Assembly (NCBI GenBank): GCA_008694505.1
Contig: VZDJ01007755.1
Coordinates: 4,862,936 to 4,926,935, forward strand
Length of the DNA: 64,000 nucleotides
Source of the DNA: Cyanoderma ruficeps
Lineage: Eukaryota > Chordata > Aves > Passeriformes > Timaliidae
Reading direction: 5' to 3'
Below are positions 36,860-48,824 of this stretch, in pieces (within the stretch, counting starts at the first letter, position 1; each line of letters starts with the position of its first letter). The notes beneath the pieces are model-generated. The model saw only the letters and a list, made by a program, of their open reading frames with translations, was not told the DNA's origin and ran no database searches. A program made the translations under genes and the position numbers.

Positions 36860-38289
36860 ATTGCACTGCGAATTCTTCCTCCTAATATTTGCAGCTTGTC
36901 ACCGAATAACCAAAATTTTTGAATGGTATGCACGTCTGCATTCAGGATTGTGCCGGAATGGATACTTAATTCATCATTCATCACCTCTCTAGTTGTTAAA
37001 GCATGATCAGAGAGGAGGGAGGGATGGAGCAGGCAGAAAGGGTCGGTGCTGCCACACGAGGTGCACAGGCCTGGCATGTTGCTGATGTGGCATATTTGCT
37101 GAGCTCAGTGTCACCCCTACCTGCAGAATTCCCCGTGTGCCAGACTCGCTGAATGAAATGCCCCCCTGAATGAAATACACCATGAACTGGAGTCAGAGTT
37201 ACACCACGGCTCTTGTTGGCTGTAATAGGCGAGACAGAGCATTTGAAGGAAGCAATTAGAAACGCAAACAAAAGCACTGTTAATAAGCACACTTCCTATT
37301 TTTCCTTGATTCCCATTTTGCAGCTCAATTTCTTAATTAACCCTCTAAGATAGCTGATGAAAGGAAAACATCATCCGCCTGGTGTGTAAATAACCTCTTG
37401 CTTAACAGTATTTTTTTTAGGAAAGGGGACATTAAAAGATGTAAAACATAAAACAAAGTATTGAAACTATCTGGATAAAAATGTGCATTCTGCAAGTTTT
37501 ATGAAATTTTGGAGATTATATAATTTCTTTTGGGAAAAGTAAAGGAAAATACACTTGTGAACATAAATAACAACCAGTCCACTCGAAGAAACACATGTCC
37601 TCCTCAGACTCAATTTATAGGTAGGCATTACTGTGCCTTTGCTGTCCCTGGGTTGTATTCTCAGTAGGAAAGAAGCAGGGAAGGGGAGTCACACAGAGCC
37701 CTTGAGCCTATCTCAGCTCTTCAGCATTCCTGAGCACAAGTCTCGACTCAGCACCACACAGGATTGAACCTCAACTGTTCCCACCCTTGTTGATTTGAAC
37801 AGGGGGAGCTGAAACTGCTTGGCAACAAAAAAGATGAAAGCACTTGTTTTTCAGAAAAGTTAATGGCACTAGAAATAGAAACCTGACAGTTCTTTGAAGG
37901 TGGAGAAGAAGGCACCAACAGCTTTTCTCTCCCTAGTGCAGTGCAAATTGCAGTGTAGTGAGTATTGCAAAGTGAAGTGCTATGGCCTGTGTAGTATGAG
38001 GAATTAGAGCAGAGAACTATAATAACTCATGCTGGCCTCAATATATGCAAATGTACCTTAGCAGTGCAACTGCAAATGAATTGCAAAATGTATGTGCAAT
38101 TATTGATGTATGGGACTTCAAAATGTGTTTTTTTCTCTGCAGAAACTGATCCATAAATGATCCTGAATGTAAAATTCACAGTTTACTCTAGGGATGGAGA
38201 TCAGTGAGGCTTGTATTCTTAAATATCTTTTGAGTATCTGGGTGCACGTGATCCAAAATCAAGCTGCAGCTGTTTATTGAATTATTTTT
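36860..38289. other. Unique non-coding stretch
   Basis: No gene is seen. The part at 36,860-37,300 continues the mixed-composition, repeat-free texture of the module before it, including a minus-strand frame of 98 codons without recognisable features. The remainder is ordinary AT-rich sequence. Confidence 0.45.
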
Positions 38290-38546
38290 GATGGGGTTAA
38301 TGGCCATAAACTGAAACACAAGAAGTTTCACCTCAACCTGAGGAAGAACTTCCTTGAGTTGAAAGTGGCAGAACACTGGAACAGGCTGCCTAGGCACACT
38401 GTGAAGTCTCCCTCTCTGGAGACATTCAAATCCCATCTGGACATGCTCCTGTGTAACCTGCTCTAGATGACCCTGCCTTGGCAGCGAGATGGACAAAATA
38501 ATCTCCAGACCTGCATTCCAACCCTAACAACTCTCTGATTCTGTAA
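38290..38546 (+). mobile_element. CR1 LINE 3' fragment, plus orientation
   Basis: A short, clear CR1 3' end: ATAAACTGAAACACAAGAAG, TGGAACAGGCTGCCTAGGCA (about 38378), TCTCTGGAGACATTCAAATC (about 38413), CTGTGTAACCTGCTCTAGAT (about 38449), and a CTGATTCTGTAATG terminus near 38545. It is severely 5'-truncated and non-coding. Confidence 0.9.
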
Positions 38547-41500
38547 TGTTTGGTCTTTTTGAATGGTCAGTACTGATGTTTCAAATGGAAGAGTGAGATA
38601 AATCCAATCTACCTTCTCTGCAAAATGGGAAAAGTAGTATTTAACCCACTGCTTGAGTGGAATGCAAAAAAAAGGCTAGAAAATTTTGCTGTATATAATT
38701 CATTTCAGACAAAATTAGTGTTTGAAAGATGGATTTTAATTTTGCTTAGATAGTTGTTAAAAACTTATCCAACTTCCAGAAGAACTACTAGAGAAGTATT
38801 TCCATAATAGAAAACCACACCACCAAAACCAACAAAAGTTAAAATTATTTACCGCGATTGTATTTAAAGAACCACATTCTGTTTTAAAATTTTATTTAGT
38901 TTTGCACATAAATGGATGTTGAAACCTTGCTGGTTTTTTCAGCAATGTATTTATTTTTCAATAAGGTTCACCTTTTGCCCTTATCATTATATTCTGTAAG
39001 ACATTTTAAATAGCACATTTCTATAAATGTACTTCTTCCACTTTGAAATAAAGCGCACGTAATTGGGATGTTTATGGGGTTTTTGATCAAGTTAGCATCC
39101 TTCCTACTTAAAAAATCATCTGCTTGGTAAAGGCAGAATAGAGAAGGCTGAAAAGAAAGACCTTCCTGCATTCCTAAGCCCAACATCATATTGTCTTATT
39201 AGTCAATGCAGCTGGTGTGTATTGAATACTGAAAAGAAGCTGGACAACTGGTTTTATTATCTTTGCCTGGTCTCAAGCCAATCCCCTTCTGGGGACAACG
39301 GTCTTGACTCTGCATTCTGTGACCTTTTCAAAATCTCATATTGAAAATATGAGTGGATTAGCCAAATTTGTGAATCACAGTCCTGCTCACTATGTCAATA
39401 AGGGCTTGCTTGCTAATTTCAGTGGAAGAAGGAGCAAAAACTGATGTCAGACTGTGCTCCAACAAATCTCCATTTGACTTTCTGTCAGGCTAAAATTAAT
39501 TTCCATTGTTTTTATTGTCCTTTAATGTCTTTTTACTGACAGACCAACAAGGAATTTTACTGCATTTTCTGATTTTTTTTTTTCTCAAGAAAGGTTAAGT
39601 GAGCCTATCACTTTTATTTCTGAGCACACAAACATCACCCGGTAGGACTTCCTCTCAGTTAACTGCTGGTCACAGGAAAAAATGACTTATGGTGTGGGTG
39701 AACACTGGTTGAGTGTTTGCTGGTATGACAAAATCTGATATTTCTCTGGGGAAGAGAGGAGGGGCTCCTCAGGGAACAACTCCCCAGATAACCCTGAACT
39801 CATGCAAAAGCCTAGAAAGCGCTGCTGGGCTCTGTGTTTTCCCTCTCCCTCCATGGAAAGGAAGGCAAGGAAATAGCTCTGTAAAAGAAAAGGTTCGAGA
39901 AACTGTGCCCTAAAACACAGTATGACACTATTTGGAAGGATGAGGGGAGTCCTTCGGTTGTCTGTAGTCTCCTCCTTGACTTTACTCTTTAAGGCATTTT
40001 TTTTTAGTCTGGTTTTCTCTTGCCACTTTAGTAACCTGACTGAGGATTTCTTCAACATTAGAGGCTGGCTGGATAGAAACAGTGTGCACTTGTATGCACA
40101 CAGACACACACAGGAGCATCAGCAAACACAATGCTCTACAAGGCTGTTTACTAGTGGAACTCTAGACAAAGCAGCTACATTATTATTAAATATCTTTTTA
40201 GTATCTTACAACTAAAAACAATAGCCTGACCAAGGCTGATTTTTTTTTACAGTTTTAATGAGATGAAGCCTTTCATAAAAAATCCTTCTTTATCGTTTTA
40301 TGCGTTTGTGTCAAAATATCTCAGGGCACAAAGCCCAGCAGAAAGCCAACTTGGAAAAAAAAATAATCTTTGTAAGTGCTTTCATGACAGCAAACCATTA
40401 AATCTCCTGAGTAATGTAGGGAAGAGTTGGATCATGCATAGCTTGCTCTTTACCCAGGATGCACCGTTGCCTGCAAGATTCTGAATAAAGAGACACACCT
40501 GCTAGCTAGCTGATAACACTCTGGGGTCATTTCATTGAAGAAACTGTCAGCCAGGAGGTATTTAAATAAAGCCACAGATGAATTCATGACCTGCACTACT
40601 GAGACTAAAAAAAAAAAAAAGGTGTTAAAGCAGAAAGAGAATGCAGATAAATGCACATTCCTTTGTACTGCAACAAAACTTCCCCGTGTAAATCAACTGA
40701 ATGGGAAAGAATGCTGAAAGAATGCATTTCTCCATACAGTAGTGGGGAAGTGAGATGGTACAGCTGCACATCTGGCTACCAGCCAAAGCAGTCGTGTGCC
40801 ATGCTTGTTTGCCTACTAGTGCTGCTTAGATTGGCAAATGCCCACGCGGTTTGAAGAGGGCAGGCGCAGGACTGGATGGCTGCCAGTAAGTGTGCGGGAC
40901 TGATGCCACTGCTGGACGCCATAGCCTGGTAGGAATGAGGAATACAAAGGCATTCAATAATCTGAATGTCCCTTTGCTTCAAGAGAGTGGTGCCAGGCAG
41001 CATTTAATGAGAGATTGCTTTGTTACAAAGTCCTCGACATCAAGTGGGCTGGTGAGCTCATTAACCTGACGGCAGCAAATAAAAAAGGCGCACTCAGAAG
41101 ACTCCCATGATAGCATACTCAATAGTGTAAGAGTCCTTTTGCTTCCTTTATGGTGATCCATTAGCAAGCAGCAGTGTAAACACCATAAAGCACGCCAGTT
41201 TTCTGATTGTTCAACTAAAGTCTGTTTTCCCTTGGGGATTATGCCACCAGTTGATGCAGAGACATCCCCCCCTACACACCCCTCCCCGTTATCTGTTACA
41301 TAATGATCTTCCCTGCAATGAAGGACTTCCCCATATTCCTTAGGAGTGCGACGGCAGCTAAGGAAACTACTGACAATTCGCATCTCTAAAACACGAAAGG
41401 CAACGATGTAGGGCACATCAAAAAACAAATAAACCACAAAGTGATGCCAAGGGGAATGGAAAATATGATTATGCTTATGTTTATACAATTTCAGTTAGAA

Positions 41501-42639
41501 CTTATGAAAATGGTACATATTTTTCTGTGTTGTCTTTGTTCCTGTTTACACAGGGCTCTGTATCTGTAGGAGAGGCAGCCCCCACCTTACTTACCTAACT
41601 TGGTTCTCTGCATTTTCCACAAATGCTCTTTGCCCTCAGGAAAATGCATTATAAAGTAGTACTTCCAGAATAAGTGCCTACCATGTATCCATTTGAAACA
41701 CAGCCCTTTGCTGATTTACTAATCAAAGGAAAAAGAGGGAAGAAGCAAATCCCCAATGAATTTCCCCTTTCAAAACAAAGGGGAAGATTCCTTGTTGTAG
41801 TTATTCCATTAAATCCACTGGAGTGACACTGCTGAAAACACTTTTTTCAACACCTAAAAAGGTCACATTAAAATACCTGTGTTTATTCCCCAGGAACTGC
41901 AAAGGGCTGTTGCTTCCCCATAAGCACCCAGCAAACAGAACTAGAAAAGAAAACCTAAAAAAAGCCAATGATTTTTTATTTTCTGGCAGCTTAGTGATCA
42001 GAATGGATCTGGTGCACACTGGTATTAATGATTTTTGATTATTCAGCTGTTCAGTCAAGGTTCTGTTGCACAAGTATCTAACACAAAAAATATAAATTAA
42101 AATCCTGTTAGGCACTAATTAATAAGTTTTTCAGAAAAATTACATACTAATTACAGAGTTTGAATGTATTCTGTTCTTAGTAATATGTTTTTAATAAATG
42201 TAAAATGTTTTTAATTCTTTAATGAATTTCAGAATTCTTTAATGATTTTCAAGGTGCTGCCACCAATCAGATTCCATTATAGGAATTTAAAGTAACCAAG
42301 TAATTACATCACCACTCTTAGTATGTCAAATTGTGTAAAAATGACCAAAAGAAATAATTAGGCCACCTCTTCCTATCTTTATCTACTGTATGACAAAAGA
42401 GTCTGAATTGTGTTTTTTTCTGCAATGTTTAGACAGTACTTCATATTTGTAATAAAAACTTGTCTTGGTCTCTATCTTCCTGTGTTGCTTCCCACCCTTT
42501 CTACCAGAAACATGGTGATTAACTGGTACAAAAAAATCTACAGCAGGTTGCTGCAGCAGATCAGACAGAGATTCTTCTAACCCCCTCAGAAATTGTGAAA
42601 GGGAATGATCTTATAAGCTTTTTGGAGGTTTTGTGCTCT
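38547..42639. other. Unique non-coding stretch
   Basis: No gene is supported. The longest minus-strand frame here (40979-41488, 169 codons) is listed separately. A 14-A run lies at 40607-40620. The 40,850-41,490 part has relatively balanced composition and low stop density, which may reflect a conserved non-coding element. Confidence 0.45.
40979..41488 (-). CDS. Uncharacterised 169-codon open frame (doubtful)
   Basis: This is one of the longest uninterrupted ATG-to-stop frames in the window. It does not lie in GC-rich or repeat DNA, which makes it slightly more notable than the others. The predicted product starts MYKHKHNHIF, has a short hydrophobic segment near residues 17-33 (HFVVYLFFDVPYIVAF), and a cysteine-rich C-terminal half (for example WCLHCC near 102-107 and FFICC near 135-139). 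I recognise no domain, no signal peptide or helix pattern that defines a family, and no promoter or splice context. In about 64 kb of vertebrate DNA one frame of this size can occur by chance. It could also be low-stop sequence constrained for another reason, such as an enhancer. Treat as hypothetical. Confidence 0.1.
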   Translation of the reverse strand: MYKHKHNHIFHSPWHHFVVYLFFDVPYIVAFRVLEMRIVSSFLSCRRTPKEYGEVLHCREDHYVTDNGEGCVGGDVSASTGGIIPKGKQTLVEQSENWRALWCLHCCLLMDHHKGSKRTLTLLSMLSWESSECAFFICCRQVNELTSPLDVEDFVTKQSLIKCCLAPLS

Positions 42640-43125
42640 TGGCATTCAGAAGCAGATGGAGAGGGCATGCTGGACTGAGCACAGTGCAGGGCACTAAGGC
42701 AGCCAGTGGGCTGGAGCACATCATGTCTGAGGAGATGCTGGGGGAACTGGGTTTGTTCAGCCTTAAGATGAAAAGGTTTGAGAGGGATATTACCACTGTC
42801 TAGAACTGTACGTGGGAGAATGTAGGCAAGACGTAACCAGCTTCTCCCAGAAGGTGCACAGTGATAGCACAGGAGGCAGCAGACACTGGAACATGGTGAA
42901 GTCCTGTCAGATATGAGGGCAGGTTTTGCATCTTTTTCACCATTATGGTGGAAATGAGTAGTTATAAGTCTCAGCTGGATATCTAGGAAAGTGGAATTGC
43001 CATCCTTGTAAACATTAAAACTCAGCTAGAAAATACCATGAGCAAACTAATCTGACTGAACCTGCTTCAGTTGGATCCAACTGGGTGTCCCCTCAGATCT
43101 CCTTTTCAGTCTAAATCATTCCTTG
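42640..43125 (+). mobile_element. Old CR1 LINE fragment, plus orientation
   Basis: A diverged copy. The phrases GGGCTGGAGCACATCATGTC (about 42708), GAACTGGGTTTGTTCAGCCT (about 42744) and AAGATGAAAAGGTTTGAGAG follow the CR1 order 'GGAGCA...GGAGCTGGGT...GTTTAG...GAGAAGA'. The 3' end CTTTTCAGTCTAAATCATTC resembles the CR1 terminus ahead of the octamer tail. The left boundary is uncertain by 50 bp or more. It contains a likely internal deletion and no reading frame. Confidence 0.7.
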
Positions 43126-44602
43126 GTTCTGGGGCTGGTCTGAGGGACAAGATTGGTCAGGTACAAGCTGAGATCCCAGCAAAGGATGTCAGGATTTTTG
43201 TGCAGGATAGACCAGAAACATAGAAAGATGGCATCACAGGGCTGCTCTGCTATGTACCTCCCCAGAACTGCAGCTTGGAGAGGATGCCATGCTTGTGGTA
43301 TTTCACAGTGGTTCTGTCTCTGGCAGCAAGTCCTTCACACTCATAAAAAAGGTCACTAAATGCAGGCAGCAATAGCACCTTGTCACTACAGTACCAAACA
43401 CTTGCATATGAATTTTTTATTTGAATCATGCAAAGCCTGATCCAAAGGCAGTCCTTGAACTGCAAACTCCCGTTAAAAGGACATTGCCAGTGATTTGACC
43501 TGACAGTGTGCTAAGATGTAAATCACTAGATCGGAGAGCAGTCGTAATCAGGCCTTAAGCACAATGCTGGAAAAGAACAAAAGGACTGGAAATGTAGGAC
43601 TCAGGCCCACCACGGTAACTTTGAACTGAACAATGCAGCAGAATGTAGCTCTTTTTCCTTTGAATGCAGCAACTTGGACTGATGTTGAGAACAGTAAGAA
43701 AGAGTATGAGGAAGTTGGACCAACTGCTGACAGACTAGAAGAAGACAGCATGGAAGAAGCCAAGTTATCTCAGAAGCACAGGGTTGATCTGGAACAATTG
43801 CATGGCACCTGACCTGCAACAAAGTTTAAAAGTCAGGGAAAGAAAGCAAGATGCATTTTAAGAAAAGTGAAACAAAATCATTGTATTAAGTACTACCAGT
43901 ACAAACTTTAGTTCAGCAATAGAAAACCAACAGGGTAACAGGCACTTTTGGCAAGCAGGATAAGGGAGACTATTAAGCACAGCTAGACTAAACCCAAGTT
44001 TATATATTTGTTCTCTATTCTTAGTGTTACATGAATCTGTCCTTTAAATTTGAACAAGATCATGCTGCAAAGCACCTGTGCTGTCCCTGTGAAAAGTAAC
44101 ACAGATGTTTGACTACATCACAATAAAAACTGCAATCCTGATGACAAAAGGCTGATTCACACACACATTTGTGAAACTGCTTCAGACAGTCCCAATAGTA
44201 GAGGCCAAAGTTCTCCTTGCTACAATGGATGCTGCTTTTAGCTGCTTTGGCTGACTTTCCTTCTGTCTTTAAGGCACATTCAACGACTTTGACCTTGCTG
44301 AGGTAGGAGTGAAAGTGACTGCCTGTTTGGTTTAGAGCTGGACAAAGCATTTTGAGGGAAGGGAGGAAAGGATAAACAGGAAGGTTCAAGAGTCATTGCA
44401 GCAATGCAGAACTTGTTCCTCAAATGTTTGATGGAGCAGCACTAGTAAATGAGATAAAGAATTCTTTAACCCTTCTCACAAAACTTTGATTGCTTTTTGT
44501 CTGATTTGTTTGCCTTGCCAACATCACACAGAAAGCAGTAAGAGCACTGCTGTCTAGGAGTATCCCACAGTATTACCTGTGCTGCACCAGTGGGCACTGC
44601 CT

Positions 44603-44642
44603 TTTAAGCCTTTCATTCTCAAAAGAGAATGAAAGGCTTAAA
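44603..44642. repeat. Perfect 18-bp-stem hairpin with AAAA loop
   Basis: Left arm 44603-44620 (TTTAAGCCTTTCATTCTC), loop AAAA, right arm 44625-44642 (GAGAATGAAAGGCTTAAA), with no mismatch. The next pair outward is a T/G wobble. Such perfection over 18 bp is unlikely by chance at a given site in 64 kb. It is either recent, selected, or a copying artefact. Confidence 0.95.
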
Positions 44643-45545
44643 GAGCCATTTCAACCTCAATTTTTCAAAAAGGCTATATGATATGGTAGAAATTTGTGAT
44701 TAAATATTCTTAGGATATGAGCCCAATCCACAGTTTTGCTGTTGTGTGAAGAATGGCCAGACTTTTCAACCACTGTCTACAAAGCAATAAATAGTTTTTT
44801 TCATCACAAGTGGAACTTTCCTCTCTGTAAACTGCTGTGATTCCAGACTCATTCCTGGGCAGAGGCAGTACAAGTTCATGGGAGATTTTCAGTTATCTTA
44901 GACTTTTAGAGCATATAATGTTAGGATTGAGTAGTCCAGAGGACCTATCTGAAGCCAGTGGACAAAGTTCAGAAAGGGATCACGGTATATCTTCCTGTGC
45001 TGCCTAGACACTGTAATACATTTGTCTCCTGCAGCTTCATCCTCAAGACTTAAGGCATTCTTGTGAATTCTGTTTGTGTACCAGCTCTGCTCTGGGAATT
45101 CAATAGCACTTGCTGGCTGTTTGGTGATAAAACAATGTAGGAACTGCAGTACTCCCTCACTCTACAGTGCTGCCTATTTTGAGTTTCCTACTTATAACAC
45201 AAATCCATGCTGAATGGTGTAAAGGGTTGAGGAAGGCCATTCACAAAGGCAGCCTGAGCTCATCCCCTTCAGTGAACCCAGGTAGCCTCTGTCCATGCTA
45301 ACAGGTCAGATAAGGTTTTCAGAAGTCTAGAAGAGTGATTACAACCAAATGTGCAATTTATATGTGAACAGACCGACATTATTCTGACAACTATTTCCTC
45401 AAGCCCAGATGTACTGAATCATTGAAAGGACATAGAATCAGCCAGCTGTTTCATAAAAAACCCCTTGTATTTGTCAAAATGTTGGGTTTTCTTTATTTTT
45501 TCCCCATTTTCCTTTTTGTTGTTGTTTTGGTTTTTTGTGGGGGGG

Positions 45546-45565
45546 TTGTTTGTTTGTTTGTTTTC
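45546..45565. repeat. (GTTT)n simple repeat
   Basis: Tandem GTTT units following a G7 run. A similar (GTTT)n tract is at 3184-3203. Confidence 0.8.
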
Positions 45566-45886
45566 CTTTTGTTTCATCTTGTTTTGTTCTTTTTTCCAAG
45601 TACAAAAAAGTGGAAGCCTTGATTTTTTGATAGCATAGTAACATATAATGTTGAGACAATGAATGGTTTTTCATTCCTCTGGCTCTTCAGGCCCTCCTGA
45701 TGCTTTAGCTGCTTATTCCCTTTGACCCCAAATATACAGATCCACTTCATGCTCCCCAAACCTCCATGAAGACCCTCGCACTCCCAATATTGAAACCTTG
45801 CAATACCAAGAGTTCAACCTTTTTGATTTCACATGTGGGATACCCTAGAACCTCCGTCAACACTTTGGCAATGCACGTGCACCACA

Positions 45887-45950
45887 GAGGAAGGGAGGAA
45901 GGGAGGAAGGGAGGAAGGGAGGAAGGGAGGAAGGGAGGAAGGGAGGAAGG
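45887..45950 (+). repeat. Exact 8 x 8 bp satellite, unit GAGGAAGG
   Basis: Eight identical copies of GAGGAAGG fill exactly 64 bp. The plus strand is pure purine with regularly spaced GGAA cores, the ETS-factor binding word. Plus- and minus-strand frames through it give Gly-Arg-Glu and Pro-Ser-Leu repeats, which are repeat artefacts. Confidence 0.95.
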
Positions 45951-46991
45951 GGTACACCATGCTTGCAAGAGCTTTGCAGCTACCCAAGAACTTCAGTGGC
46001 AGGGATTCTTGAGGTACAAGGAAGAGGTAGGACAGAGTGAGAGTCACAATTGTGATGATAGTAATCAGTTTTGTGGTTTGGTTCTTTTTTGGAGCAGCCA
46101 TATTTGTATAGATCTATGATTGTTTAAAAGATGAGTTGAAAAGTTATTTAATGTATACATGACCTGTCTTGATAGTTAATTTTCAGACACATATTTCACA
46201 AATTTTAGCTGAGTTTTTTCTTCATCGTTTGGTAAGTTTGCTTAAGATAATTAAATTTTGTGTAGACTGGAACAGCGTTCTGATAGAAGAGGTTTTTTTT
46301 TCCTCTTACATTTTGAATCTAGTAAGGTCAGCATTAGACAAAATTCTTCCTGCAGCAGTGGCTGTTGGAAGAGACTGAAAACAGATTAACAGCACTTGTT
46401 CAATTCTAAAAAGGCACTAAAAATAGCCTCTTAAAACATTGACCAAATAGGTGATGCTTATATTTTTTTTTAGCTGTTATGCCATATCATTAAAAAGGGA
46501 ACAGAGGACAAATGTCTCAGAGTTTCTAATAACAGGAGATGTCTAATTTTGACCTTTCTAATGACATTTATATAAGGAAAAGTTTAAAACTATAAATGAA
46601 TTAGGATAGTGTCCTTCCAGATCTACACGTTAGTTAGCAATCACGTCACAAGAGTCACTAATTTCTGGCAGCGTGAAGCACATAGCATATGTGAGCAGAG
46701 CATCAAAACTTCTATTTTTCTGTCTTTTGTACCTGTAGAATAAAAAGAAGAGAAAATCTTTACTGACATGACCTCAGGTCTTTTCTTTCTCTAGCTTCAA
46801 CTGGCAAAGAGAAGTGGACCTGGTGTGACTGCACATTCCCTCACAGCCTCTGAGGGGAGAGGGAGTACTGGCTGTGTTTGCATTGGAAGGTGCAGTGAAA
46901 TATTGGGGCCCAAATAACCTGGAAAACCAGGATGGTTTCTCATATCTGAAGAAGCTAAGGTTAGCCTATTTGCCTAATACTAGTTAGGGGA

Positions 46992-47015
46992 TTTTTTTTT
47001 TTTTTTTTTTTTGAN
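46992..47015. repeat. Poly-T run with adjacent unresolved base
   Basis: Twenty-one T, then GA and N (47015). Homopolymer length and the N are probably sequencing uncertainty. Confidence 0.9.
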
Positions 47016-48078
47016 CCATGTCAAGGGTCCCACAACGTTTGGCAGTATTTTGAATCTTTCCTGATGGCACTGATTAACATCTGAAGATGCAGGTTTATCT
47101 CATGTATTTTTGCTGTATGTTTTGTTTGGAGTTGTTTCTCCATGCGATGAAAAAATCATTGTTGAAAACTGCTGGAAACATTAACTTTCATCCCCAGACA
47201 GGTCATTCTTGGCCTGTTTGAATTCCTGTCATCTGCAGGGACAAGACCAACTGTCAATATGCTCTTTGAAGTAATAAAACTTCTTCAAAGCCTTGTGAGT
47301 CAGCTCAAGAAAGCCTAGAAAGTGACAATGTTTAGATCATTTTCCCAAATCAGAAAATAATGGTCACAATACACATAGAAGTGAATTTCTGCCTGGAAAA
47401 TTTTTGTCCTGCTTTGTTCCCCTTTACTAATACCTTCAGATGATAGCAAGCCAGGTATTGATAAAACAATCAGGGTCAACACCAACAACAAAAGGGACTG
47501 GATTAAAGAATTCATAAAGACTCTCTGTCCACATCTGTCTAAATACCAAGAATGAGCTTATGTCCCTCCTCCTAAATCACAGGTTTTTGTGATAAAATTA
47601 ATTAGAATCTGAATTTTGTAACTTGAACAATCCTTTCCTTGCCTGCCGTGGTATGCTGCTCAAACTGAGAACTGAATGAAACACAGGTTTGGTTCTCTCC
47701 TGTTAATACAGCATTTAATAAAGCATAGGGTCACCAGAAGCTGGCACAAAATATGTATGAGGCAGTATTAAATATAGACAAGAATGTCAGAGTGGTAGCT
47801 ATGAAATTAGCAAGAGAAGAAAATAACTGTAAATAAAAATGTACAGTGTTACTTTTTTGAGCATTCTGCTGGCAAAGTGGGGAGGTTGAAGAAGCTGAAT
47901 CTCAATGCGAGCCAGGAGGAGCGGATGCACCCTGTAGTCAAGCCGCAGCCCCTTCTTCCCTTACATCCCACCTGGGCCAGCCACCAGCACAACCCCTACT
48001 TTGGTGAAGTGGGAAAATAGATTTCACTGTCCCCAAACTACTCTGCCCACCAATTGCCACCTGATTTTGAGGATCCTG

Positions 48079-48116
48079 GTTGCCTGGGAAACATAACTGG
48101 GTGTTGCTGTGGAAAC
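48079..48116 (+). promoter_or_regulatory. Two RFX-like half-palindromes in direct repeat
   Basis: GTTGCCTGGGAAAC (48079-48092) and GTTGCTGTGGAAAC (48103-48116) are the same 14-bp pattern repeated at 24-bp spacing. Each fits the RFX left half-site GTTGCY and a weaker right half (GRAAC). The surrounding 300 bp is less AT-rich than average. Confidence 0.35.
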
Positions 48117-48824
48117 TCGGCTTCACTGACCACTGGGTTCCCTTGTCACCAGGCGAGGAGATGGGAACTCCCCCCATTTATGGTACCAAGTGGCAGGAGA
48201 TAGCTTGGACTATCAATAAAGTTGCAAAACAGTGTTAATAGATTTTACTTTCACTTATTTAAGCCTTCTCTGCTCTTGACTTGGAGGGGGAAAAAACCTG
48301 AGGATAATCCATTTAGGTAATAGATTAGAGGAACAAGTTGAAGTAGGAGGACCATTTGTTTATTTATTTGTGTCAGAAAAGTTTCTATCTAAGACTTTTC
48401 GTGTGCAAATTACTTGGAAAAAATGGACTTGAAAGCCTCACAAAATGTACCATTTCACATTGCATTAATGTAAGCTTTTTGAAGTTAATAGAGCCCATCC
48501 TTTGCTATTAGAATTCCTGTGTAGTCAGTTGGCCTAAACTGTTCATTTCACAAAAAACATATGCTGTCAGTAAAAGCAATAGCTATTGCAGCCTGCATCA
48601 GCTCCTTGTTTTCACGACTCAGGACAAGTAGAAACAATACTGACCATGTTTAAACCTGGTTCTGCATTTTGGGGCAAAAGGAGTTAAGAAATATCTGAAA
48701 CAGAACGCTGTAAATTCCTCAATGACCTCTGCTGGCTTAGAAAACAGAGCAGCAGCTAATTTTTCTTTCTCTTTTAAGTAACAAATTGAAAAAAAACCCC
48801 CTACTATTATGGTTCACATTGAAA

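Larger units (their letters stand above)
43126..45886. other. Unique non-coding stretch with a strong palindrome
   Basis: No gene is supported. It contains the perfect hairpin at 44603-44642 and a (GTTT)n run at 45546-45565 next to a T/G-rich tract. Open frames are at most 109 codons (44060-44389 minus) and unrecognised. Confidence 0.45.
45951..48824. other. Unique non-coding stretch
   Basis: No gene is supported. A 21-T run ends with an unresolved base at 47015. RFX-like direct repeats lie at 48079-48116 inside a moderately GC-rich part (47,880-48,180). A minus-strand 79-codon frame at 47938-48177 covers that part and is unrecognised. Confidence 0.45.

Noticed and set aside
44603..44642. 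MicroRNA precursor
   Set aside because: The stem is only 18 bp with a 4-base loop, shorter than a typical precursor, and I recognise no known seed.
45887..45950. CRISPR-like regular array
   Set aside because: The units are 8 bp with no spacers; it is a microsatellite in a vertebrate genome.
45766..46119. 117-codon frame with Gly-Arg-Glu repeats
   Set aside because: The repeat comes from the 8-bp GAGGAAGG satellite, which cycles through all frames.
46992..47012. Poly-T as the tail of a minus-strand processed retrocopy
   Set aside because: No recognisable transcript sequence or target duplication adjoins it, and the local N suggests a sequencing problem.
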